Source of the DNA: an uncultured Dialister sp.
GTDB lineage: Bacteria > Bacillota > Negativicutes > Veillonellales > Dialisteraceae
Reading direction: 5' to 3'
Length of the DNA: 59,494 bases
Assembly: GCA_900543165.1 (NCBI GenBank)
Contig: UQQQ01000004.1
Location: forward strand, 1-59,494
This document shows, piece after piece, positions 48,376 to 55,398 of the stretch. The notes under the pieces are model-generated. The model was not told where the DNA came from, did not search any database, and saw nothing but the letters and a program-made list of their open reading frames with translations. How positions within the stretch are numbered: position 1 is the stretch's first letter; every line of letters begins with the position of its first letter. A program made the position numbers and the translations under genes.

Positions 48376-49162
48376 AGTGTTCCTCCATATAGCTGAGGAC
48401 GCCTTCTACGGTCGAGAAGACCACAGCGCCGTCCAGCTTTGCTTTCGGTTTATCGATGACGATGACGGAAATACCGGCGTCCATCGCGGCTTTGAGCTTC
48501 GTATCGCTGCCGCCGATGAGGCCGCTGTTTTTGGTGACCATCACATCCGCGTGATAGTCATGAATCATAGCAAGATTCATTTCATAGGAGAAAGGTCCCT
48601 GCAGGGCGAGGATGTACTTCGCCCTCATGCCGAGGTCTTCGCACATTTTGATGACATTCGACGTCGGGAGCACGCGCGCCCAGATTGCCTTGCCTTCCAG
48701 CGCTTTTGCCTCTACGAAGGTGGCAAGCGTCTTGGATCCGGTCGTCAAAAGGATGCTCTTTCCGAGCTTGCCGGCCAGATCCGCCGCTTCGAATTCATCT
48801 TTTGCGTGATAGAGCTTGTCATAGTCAGGGAGCGGGATCTCCGCGCGCTCATAGCGGACGTAGTCGATCCCTGCCTTGGTGCAGGCCGCGCGGGCGGTCT
48901 CAGAAACGATCGCCGCATAGGGATGGCTCGCATCGAGGATGAGCGAGATGCCTTTTTCGGCGATGACACGGAGCATGTCTTCTTCCCGGAAGCGCCCCAC
49001 TTCGATGTCGAGCCCTTTATGTGCGGCGAGCACTTTGCCGTACTGGCTGACAACGGTCATGAGGATCTCACGGCGCTCCCCTTCCGGCTTGGACTGTTCC
49101 CGGTCTGCGAGTGCAGCGCCGATTTCCCGGCCATCCTGTGTTCCGGAAATGATCCAGATCAT
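48353..49162 (-). CDS. cbiJ: Cobalt-precorrin-6A reductase
   Basis: 269 aa. MIWIISGTQDGREIGAALAD nucleotide-binding start, ILDASHPYAAIVSETARAAC, YVRYERAEIPLPDY and MVTKNSGLIGGSDTKLKAAM match CbiJ/CobK. It reduces the macrocycle with NAD(P)H. It overlaps cbiH by 4 bases. Confidence 0.94.
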   Translation of the reverse strand: MIWIISGTQDGREIGAALADREQSKPEGERREILMTVVSQYGKVLAAHKGLDIEVGRFREEDMLRVIAEKGISLILDASHPYAAIVSETARAACTKAGIDYVRYERAEIPLPDYDKLYHAKDEFEAADLAGKLGKSILLTTGSKTLATFVEAKALEGKAIWARVLPTSNVIKMCEDLGMRAKYILALQGPFSYEMNLAMIHDYHADVMVTKNSGLIGGSDTKLKAAMDAGISVIVIDKPKAKLDGAVVFSTVEGVLSYMEEHYGFHQKP

Positions 49163-49983
49163 GCTTTGTATCCTCTTGGTGTGATCATTTTGCCGTCAGC
49201 GACGAAGGTGGTGCTCTTGCCGATGATGACGGTGGACTGCATGTCGACATGTTCTTCCGGCAGTTTTTCCAGTGTGGAAATCGTCCAGTTCATGCCCGGA
49301 CGTCCTGCTTTTCTGACGATGCCGACCGGTGTTTCCGGCTTTCTGTACTGAAGGACGATGTCGCGGATCTCATCGAGGTAGGTCGCGCGGCCGCGGCTCT
49401 TTGGATTGTAGATGGCGATGACGAAGTCCCCTTCTGCGGCGAGCTTCGCTCTGTTTTTGATCTGTTCCCATGGAGTCATGAGATCAGATAGACTGATGAC
49501 CGCATAGTCATGCATGAGCGGGGCACCGAGCGCAGCAGCAGACGTATTTGCTGCGGTAAGTCCCGGGATGACCTCGCACTCCGGACGCGCTTCTTTCGGC
49601 AGCTTCTGGATGAGCTCGAGCACCAGGCCGGCCATGCCATAGACGCCCGGGTCACCGGAGGAAATCACGGCCACCCGATGACCTTCTGCCGCCAGATCGA
49701 CAGCCTTCTGGCAGCGGTCGACTTCCTGTCGCATGCCATTTCCGACGACTTCCTTATCTTTGATGAGATCTTTTACGAGAGCAATGTATGTGTTATAGCC
49801 CACGATGATATCGGAAGCTTCCATGGCCTTGACGGCCTTCGGTGTCATTTCTTCTTCATGGCCCGGTCCAATGCCGATGACCCGGATAGTCCCTGGGCGA
49901 TCGCCACCGTGGCACTGACAAACTTCGTTTTCGGCAGAAGCGTTTTTCCCTTCATTGATTCCATTAACGCTGCTGATTGACAT
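49159..49983 (-). CDS. cbiH: Cobalt-precorrin-3B C17-methyltransferase
   Basis: 274 aa. The SAM methylase domain begins at IRVIGIGPGHEEEMTPKAVK near residue 33 and has VAVISSGDPGVYGMAGLVLE and RPECEVIPGLTAANTSAAAL. No start codon exists near the domain start, so translation probably begins at the ATG at 49983, giving a 32-residue polar extension and a 139-base overlap with the end of cbiG in another frame. CbiH does ring contraction with CbiG. Confidence 0.92.
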   Translation of the reverse strand: MSISSVNGINEGKNASAENEVCQCHGGDRPGTIRVIGIGPGHEEEMTPKAVKAMEASDIIVGYNTYIALVKDLIKDKEVVGNGMRQEVDRCQKAVDLAAEGHRVAVISSGDPGVYGMAGLVLELIQKLPKEARPECEVIPGLTAANTSAAALGAPLMHDYAVISLSDLMTPWEQIKNRAKLAAEGDFVIAIYNPKSRGRATYLDEIRDIVLQYRKPETPVGIVRKAGRPGMNWTISTLEKLPEEHVDMQSTVIIGKSTTFVADGKMITPRGYKA

Positions 49984-50939
49984 ACGTTTCCCACTCCTAT
50001 CGTTTTCTCTACAAATTTTGAACTTTCTAAATGATACTCTTCCGCGATTTTTCTAAGCTCCTCTGCCTTGTAAAAATGGATCGGAAGATGCATGGAACTG
50101 GCAAAATCAAGCAAGCCTTTTTCATCCGCTTTCGCATCGACACTCGCAAGCGATGCTACCTGGTAGGGATAAGCCCCTGCCTGAGCCAGTGCTGCGGTGA
50201 ATGCGCTCTGCACCAGCTCTTGGGAGGTGCCGCGCTTGCATCCGATGCCGACGAAAAGATTTTTCGGACGAAGGCAGACGAAAGGCTTCTTCACAGTAAC
50301 TGGCTTTTCCGTAATGATAGCGCATGCGTCAAATGCATTGGCATCCAGACGGTCTAAGGGCTCCGTGCGGATCCCTTTCTCTTTGAGGCGCGTCGCGATG
50401 GATGCGCTCCCTTCGACTGTCTCATCTAGAAACCAGCAGAATGTGCGCCCTGCTGCGATGACGGTATTCACAGGTTTCAAGGCAGCAAGCGGCTCGACAC
50501 GCATCATCAGCTCGCGGGCGATATCATCCGGCGCGCGGCGGTCATGGACATCAGTCGCCGTCGTGATGACGGGATCGGCCCCCACCGCCGCTGAGACTTC
50601 TCTTGCCCAGGCATTCGCCCCGCCGAGGTGTCCGGAGAGCAGAGAAACGCAATGTTTCCCGCACTCATCCATGACGAGCACCGCCGGATCGGACGCCTTG
50701 CTCACCACATGCGGCGCGATGGCGCGGACCGCGATGCCGGACGCCATGATGAAAAGGATCCCGTCATAGCAGGAAAAGATTTCCGCCGTGAGCGCGAGCG
50801 TGCGGGTGAAATACACCGCTTCTTCGCCGCTCGCACTGCCCTTTCTTTCATACAGGATTCCCTCGCCGGAAATGCCCGCCTTCACGCGCGCCCCCAGCTG
50901 GGCTCCTTCTTTGGATACAGAAATAATAGCGTACTTCAT
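49845..50939 (-). CDS. cbiG: Cobalt-precorrin-5A hydrolase
   Basis: 364 aa. YAIISVSKEGAQLGARVKAG, FIMASGIAVRAIAPHVVSKA, LSGHLGGANAWAREVSAAVG and the C-terminal LFVGIGCKRGTSQELVQSAF, with IGVGNVCQSAALMES and ATVAIAQG near the end. It releases the extruded C2 unit as acetaldehyde. First gene after a 404-base gap of repeats. Confidence 0.94.
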   Translation of the reverse strand: MKYAIISVSKEGAQLGARVKAGISGEGILYERKGSASGEEAVYFTRTLALTAEIFSCYDGILFIMASGIAVRAIAPHVVSKASDPAVLVMDECGKHCVSLLSGHLGGANAWAREVSAAVGADPVITTATDVHDRRAPDDIARELMMRVEPLAALKPVNTVIAAGRTFCWFLDETVEGSASIATRLKEKGIRTEPLDRLDANAFDACAIITEKPVTVKKPFVCLRPKNLFVGIGCKRGTSQELVQSAFTAALAQAGAYPYQVASLASVDAKADEKGLLDFASSMHLPIHFYKAEELRKIAEEYHLESSKFVEKTIGVGNVCQSAALMESMKGKTLLPKTKFVSATVAIAQGLSGSSALDRAMKKK

Positions 50940-50987
50940 ACGATAAACTCCAGAAAATGATATTGTCTCTCGCTTCTCTTATTACAA

Positions 50988-51056
50988 GTTAGGAGTTAGG
51001 AGTTAGGAGTTAGGAGTTAGGAGTGTTGGTGCGGCGCAAAAATAATATAGCGCCGC
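50988..51056. repeat. Heptamer array plus REP-like stem-loop, copy 5
   Basis: AGTTAGG repeated five times, then GCGGCGC (51031-51037) and GCGCCGC (51050-51056). Same composite as 846-901. Confidence 0.75.
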
Positions 51057-51082
51057 AAATATTGATCTGTACATTGACCTTA

Positions 51083-51158
51083 TTTAGGGAAACGCTGATT
51101 ATCAGATTTCATAAGAATTTTTATACACTGCTTCGTCATTATTCTCCTTAAATAGTTA
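51083..51158. mobile_element. Decayed MITE-like copy
   Basis: GGGAAACGCTGATT, ATCAGATTTCATAAGAA, GCTTCGTCATTATTCTCCTT and AATAG follow the order of the left half of 3167-3333; the right half and TIR are lost. Confidence 0.6.
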
Positions 51159-51227
51159 GAGAAACACACCTTCATGATGATTACATGCCTACGACTCTCT
51201 CTACATTTGTAGATCTTTCTCCTATTG

Positions 51228-51253
51228 GCGGCGCTTTATAAATTGTGCGCCGC
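51228..51253. repeat. REP-like stem-loop, copy 6
   Basis: GCGGCGC (51228-51234) and GCGCCGC (51247-51253), followed by CTCCTCACTCCTCATTCCTA, a heptamer array in reverse orientation. Confidence 0.65.
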
Positions 51254-51343
51254 TACCGCCACTCCTCACTCCTCATTCCTAACTCCTCACTCTGCGAAGT
51301 AGTTTTGAATGAAGAATGAGACCAACAGTCATCCCCATCAGCC

Positions 51344-52120
51344 TTACTCTCCATCCGTTCCTTTGCGGAACATGGTAGTGAACTTGCTGTCGTAAAGTTT
51401 GGAGAGCTCATAGTCGGTATCAAGAACCTTGCCTACGACGATCATGGCCTGACGGACGACGCCCGCCTGATGGAGAATATCCGCGATGGTATCGATGGTA
51501 CCGCGGAAAATACGCTGGTCAGGCCAGGTCGCTCTGGCTACGATAGCGACCGGAGTATCTCCCGGATAGCCGCCCTCTTTCAGTGTCGCCATGACCTGAT
51601 CGATCGCCTGGACAGAGAGGAAAATGCACATGGTCGCCTGATGCTGGGCAAGAAGCGCGAGCTTTTCCTTCGGCGGGACCGGTGTGCGGCCCTCCATACG
51701 AGTGATGATGACGGTCTGAGAAATGCTCGGCAGAGTATATTCCTGTTTCAGTGCAGCTGCTGTCGCAAGGAAGGAGCTGACGCCCGGGATGACAGAAAAC
51801 TGATCTTCTTTGATTCCTGCTGCGCGCAGACCATCCATCTGTTCCTGGATCGCACCGTAAATCGCCGGATCGCCGGTGTGTACGCGAGCGACCATCTTGC
51901 CTGCTCTGAGGGCTTCGATTTCCACCTTCAGCACTTCATCCAGATTCATGGTCGCACTGTTGTAGATCTCTGCTTCTTTTCTGCCGTACTTCAGGATTTC
52001 CGGATTTACCAGAGAGCCGGCATAGATGATGACATCTGCCTCTGCGATGAGACGCTGTCCCTTCACCGTGATGAGCTCAGGATCTCCAGGGCCTGCGCCA
52101 ATGAAATACAATTTTCCCAT
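51344..52120 (-). CDS. cbiF: Cobalt-precorrin-4 C11-methyltransferase
   Basis: 258 aa. KLYFIGAGPGDPELITVKGQ, ARVHTGDPAIYGAIQEQMDG, FSVIPGVSSFLATAAALKQE and TVIITRMEGRTPVP are the CbiF/CobM pattern; SAM-dependent. GAGGAAG precedes the ATG; 13 bases after cbiT. Confidence 0.95.
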   Translation of the reverse strand: MGKLYFIGAGPGDPELITVKGQRLIAEADVIIYAGSLVNPEILKYGRKEAEIYNSATMNLDEVLKVEIEALRAGKMVARVHTGDPAIYGAIQEQMDGLRAAGIKEDQFSVIPGVSSFLATAAALKQEYTLPSISQTVIITRMEGRTPVPPKEKLALLAQHQATMCIFLSVQAIDQVMATLKEGGYPGDTPVAIVARATWPDQRIFRGTIDTIADILHQAGVVRQAMIVVGKVLDTDYELSKLYDSKFTTMFRKGTDGE

Positions 52121-52133
52121 AATAACTTCCTCC

Positions 52134-52703
52134 TCAATGTTTGATTGCTGTAAATATGAAAATGGGGCTCATCGGATCATAGAGATGATACCACCCCAGT
52201 TTTCTCAGTCGATTGATCTGCATCTCGAAGCCTTCCAGCTCGAAAGGACGATCGGCGAATTCCTTCACCACTTCCCCCGTCGTTTCCACGGTGACAGCGG
52301 TGAGAATGATGCGTCCGCCCGGAGCGAGCAGCGCTTCACATCGATCCAGGATCTCATGCATATTTCCGGAAGACCCGCCGATGATGATCACATCCATCTT
52401 CGGCAGACCTTCCATCGCCTCCGGCGCCGTGCCGGCTATGGTGTGAATATTCCGGCAGCCGAACTTTTCCGCATTTTTCCGGATCAGCTCGATCCCCTCT
52501 GGATTTCTTTCTATCGAATACACAGCCCCCTTGGGGCAGCAGAGCGCCGCCTCGATAGAGAGAGAGCCTGTGCCTGCACCGATGTCAGCCACGATATCGC
52601 CCGGCTGAATGGCGGCCTTCACCATGACCATCGCACGGATCTCAGCCTTCGTCATCGGTACCTTTCCCCGAATAAACTCCTCATCTTTGATACCAAACTG
52701 CAT
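52134..52703 (-). CDS. cbiT: Cobalt-precorrin-6B C15-methyltransferase (decarboxylating)
   Basis: 189 aa. GKVPMTKAEIRAMVMVKAAI, then the SAM motif VADIGAGTGSLSIEAALCCP and MDVIIIGGSSGNMHEILDRC. It works with CbiE, here a separate gene; the two are fused as CobL in aerobic species. It starts one base after the cbiE stop. Confidence 0.95.
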   Translation of the reverse strand: MQFGIKDEEFIRGKVPMTKAEIRAMVMVKAAIQPGDIVADIGAGTGSLSIEAALCCPKGAVYSIERNPEGIELIRKNAEKFGCRNIHTIAGTAPEAMEGLPKMDVIIIGGSSGNMHEILDRCEALLAPGGRIILTAVTVETTGEVVKEFADRPFELEGFEMQINRLRKLGWYHLYDPMSPIFIFTAIKH

Positions 52704-53330
52704 TTATCCCATCACCACCATGACTGATTCACCATAGCCTTCCAGATGCGACAATTCCTCAAGAGTCGAATCTGAAAGATGCTGATTCTCATACGAAATA
52801 TGCTCGGCCGCCGCAGCGCGCGTCTCCTTCGGCCAGCCCTTTTCCATCAGGTATCTCGCGATATAGGCCGGATTGTGCTCATGATCCGTCAGAAAGGCGA
52901 GCTTTCGTCCGGGCATATATGACGTATCCTTCTCTTCCGGCACGCGACCATGGAAAGAGAGCCACAGCGCCCCCTGCCATGGTTCTTTGACAAGAGCGAA
53001 GCAGGCCTGCACCGAAGAAATCCCCGGGATCACCTCGATCGGATGCTCCGGAAACCGCTTCTTGAGCCACGGGAGCAGACTGTAATAGCCCGGATCCCCG
53101 CTCACCATGACGACCACATCGTCCTTCTTAAGCGCCTCTTCCAGCCAGTCCGCGAGCAAAGAGAGCTTGCCTGTCACCGGATATGTTTCCTGAGAAGGCT
53201 TCGCATAGTCAGAAAGCGCTCGGCGACCGCCCACGAGGTAGCGCGCCCCCTCGATGGCTTTCTGCGCCTTCGGCAGGATATAGTCCGGATCTCCCGGCCC
53301 GATCCCCGCTACGATCAATGTATGCTCCAT
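52704..53330 (-). CDS. cbiE: Cobalt-precorrin-7 C5-methyltransferase
   Basis: 208 aa. TLIVAGIGPGDPDYILPKAQ, VVVMVSGDPGYYSLLPWLKK, IEVIPGISSVQACFALVKEP: a tetrapyrrole methylase. It overlaps cbiD by 16 bases. Confidence 0.94.
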   Translation of the reverse strand: MEHTLIVAGIGPGDPDYILPKAQKAIEGARYLVGGRRALSDYAKPSQETYPVTGKLSLLADWLEEALKKDDVVVMVSGDPGYYSLLPWLKKRFPEHPIEVIPGISSVQACFALVKEPWQGALWLSFHGRVPEEKDTSYMPGRKLAFLTDHEHNPAYIARYLMEKGWPKETRAAAAEHISYENQHLSDSTLEELSHLEGYGESVMVVMG

Positions 53331-54430
53331 TGTTCCTCCTCCAGAATCTCCTTCGCATGGCTGCTGACTGCCTGCACCGTACCATCCATCGCCGCGAAAA
53401 TCACGCCGACCCTGGCCTTACCGAAGATATAGCGTTCCGAGCGCACCTGCGCCCGCTCCGCCATCTGCTGGTAAATCATATCCAGCCCTTCGCGATGTAC
53501 GACTGCCGCCGCGCCATCTGTCGTCGTGCAGCACATGATCTCCCGCACCGTATCCGTCGATGCCCCGTTCATGGCCGCATACGCCGCCATCGTCTCCATA
53601 CGCCCGTCACTATTGCGGTTGTACGTATGGAAGCTGCCTGACGCCACCTTGACCAGCTTTCCCATATGGCCGATGAGCAGCATCTTTTGGAAACCGCCTG
53701 CGATGCACTGCTCCATCATGAAGCCGATGTAATTGCTCGTCTCGATGATCGCATCCGATGGAATGCCCATGATCTTCGCCGCCGTCTCACCGATACGGCC
53801 GGGACAGAGGACCGCCGTGCGGATCCCGCTCGCATAGACCACCGGCACCTGCGGAGCCAGCGACTTCTTGTACGCCTCCTCGCTCATCGGCTTCACGATC
53901 CCCGTCGTCCCCAAGACCGAGATACCGCCGACGATACCGAGCGAAGGATTCAGCGTCTGCTTCGCCAGCTCCTCCCCTTTCGGGATAGACACCGTCACGA
54001 TACAGCCATGATCCTTACCGATGAGCTCCTCATACACATAGCGCAGCATGATCTGCGGGCCCGGGTTGATGGCAGGCCGTCCCACCTTCACCTGCAGCCC
54101 CGGCTTCGTCACCGTGCCCACGCCCTTCCCCGCGCGGAGCGTAAGACCTGGCGTATCCACCAGCTCCACCGTCACGACGATCGGCGTCCCATGCGTACAA
54201 TCCAGATCATCACCCGCATCCTTGAGACAAGTCGCGATGCCCGTCCGCCCATGCGCCTCGGCCGACTCCACAGGGATCGTGAGCTCCGTCCTCTGCGGCG
54301 AAAGGACCGTCACCTGCTTTGGAAATTCTCCTCGCATAGCCAGAATCGCTGCCTTCATCGCCCCCGTCGCCGTAGCGCCGGTGGTACGCCCTTCTCGGAG
54401 CGTCTTCGTCATCATTTCCTCTGCGTTCAT
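53315..54430 (-). CDS. cbiD: Cobalt-precorrin-5B C1-methyltransferase
   Basis: 371 aa from the ATG at 54430 (GGGAGGAG upstream). LREGRTTGATATGAMKAAIL, DLDCTHGTPIVVTVELVDTP, INPGPQIMLRYVYEEL, GISVLGTTGIVKPMSEEAYK and KMLLIGHMGKLVKVASGSFH are the CbiD pattern. Its presence shows the anaerobic, cobalt-early route. CbiK/L, CbiA and CbiP are not in this window. Confidence 0.95.
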   Translation of the reverse strand: MNAEEMMTKTLREGRTTGATATGAMKAAILAMRGEFPKQVTVLSPQRTELTIPVESAEAHGRTGIATCLKDAGDDLDCTHGTPIVVTVELVDTPGLTLRAGKGVGTVTKPGLQVKVGRPAINPGPQIMLRYVYEELIGKDHGCIVTVSIPKGEELAKQTLNPSLGIVGGISVLGTTGIVKPMSEEAYKKSLAPQVPVVYASGIRTAVLCPGRIGETAAKIMGIPSDAIIETSNYIGFMMEQCIAGGFQKMLLIGHMGKLVKVASGSFHTYNRNSDGRMETMAAYAAMNGASTDTVREIMCCTTTDGAAAVVHREGLDMIYQQMAERAQVRSERYIFGKARVGVIFAAMDGTVQAVSSHAKEILEEEQWSIH

Positions 54431-54550
54431 AACTCCTCCCATACATAAAGGTTCAACGGGGCAATCGGTTCCAGGAAAACGCTGCACCGCACCATTCAGA
54501 AAGCGCAGCCTCGTCACACCTGCGAAATCCCCTGCCCCCGCAGAGCCTCC

Positions 54551-55042
54551 CTATCTGTAATTCACAAACTGCAGATCCGCCGGAATGTCCTGCTGCTTCA
54601 GGAACTGGATGCACTCCTGCAGGCAATCCTTATCCTTGCTCGATACACGCACCTCATCCCCATTGATCTTGGCAGCGACCTTGATCTTCGAAGCCTTCAC
54701 ACGCTTCACGATATCCTTCGCCATATCCGAAGAGATCCCGTTCTGCAGCGAGAGTACCTGACGGACCGTCCCGCCAGCTGCCGCTTCCTTCTTCTCTTCC
54801 TTCAGATTCTTGAGGGAGATCCCGCGCTTTACGAGCTTCCCATGAATGATATCCTTCACCAGCTTCAGCTTGAAATCATCATCGCCGATCAGCGTGATCT
54901 TATCCTCATCGAGAGTGACCGAGCTCTTGCTGCCCTTGAAATCATAGCGCGTGCCGATCTCCTTAGACGCCTGATTCACAGCATTTGCCGCTTCCTGCAG
55001 ATCCGTGCGGCATACCACGTCGAATGAATAATCTTTTGCCAT
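54551..55042 (-). CDS. YajQ-family nucleotide-binding protein
   Basis: 163 aa from the ATG at 55042 (AAGGAGG upstream). KDYSFDVVCRTDLQEAANAV, TRYDFKGSKSSVTLDEDKIT, LKLVKDIIHGKLVKRGISLK match YajQ/DUF520, a two-ferredoxin-fold protein reported to bind nucleotides, in some species cyclic-di-GMP. 120 bases upstream of cbiD; probably transcribed from 55178-55186, maybe with the cbi genes. Confidence 0.92.
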   Translation of the reverse strand: MAKDYSFDVVCRTDLQEAANAVNQASKEIGTRYDFKGSKSSVTLDEDKITLIGDDDFKLKLVKDIIHGKLVKRGISLKNLKEEKKEAAAGGTVRQVLSLQNGISSDMAKDIVKRVKASKIKVAAKINGDEVRVSSKDKDCLQECIQFLKQQDIPADLQFVNYR

Positions 55043-55177
55043 TATAGACCTCCTTGGGGGTTGTAGTGACTTTGTGACTAGTGACTGATGACCGGGGAGC
55101 GAGATCCAATAGGAGCCTTCCCCGATGAGCAATATGTGAATACCGCTTCCTCATCCTTCTTTTTTACATACCTTATT

Positions 55178-55228
55178 ATTGTACCATACTTTCCTATGAA
55201 ATTTGAAAATTTCTGAAAATTTCAAATT
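55178..55228 (-). promoter_or_regulatory. yajQ/cbi promoter with upstream palindrome
   Basis: On the minus strand TGGTACAAT (extended -10, 55178-55186). A 9-bp dyad AATTTGAAA...TTTCAAATT (55200-55228) covers the -35 region and may bind a regulator. No cobalamin riboswitch is seen. Confidence 0.5.
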
Positions 55229-55247
55229 CGTTTCACCAAAATGAACA

Positions 55248-55291
55248 GATAAAAAGGCAGTACAAGAAATATCATTTCTCATACTGCCTTT
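55248..55291 (-). terminator. Adhesin operon terminator
   Basis: On the minus strand AAAGGCAGTA pairs with TACTGCCTTT around an inner AGAAAT/ATTTCT pairing, followed by TTTATC. About 105 bases after the adhesin stop. Confidence 0.82.
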
Positions 55292-55398
55292 ACTTTGGTA
55301 AGATGCGCCCTGAAAGGCGGGAAATCTCTATAGCGCCTTCCCTGCCATTCTCATTGATCCTGCATCAGAAGTTGTTTAAAAAGGAAGATTCCATCTAC

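Larger units (their letters stand above)
50940..51343. other. Repeat-filled gap inside the cbi operon
   Basis: No gene. It holds a GTTAGGA heptamer array (about 50988-51022), stem-loop copies 5 and 6, and a decayed MITE relative. It separates cbiG from cbiF. No promoter or riboswitch is evident. Confidence 0.65.

Noticed and set aside
48278..49351. 357-codon plus-strand ORF opposite cbiJ/cbiH
   Set aside because: Covers well-identified cbi genes on the other strand; no family features.
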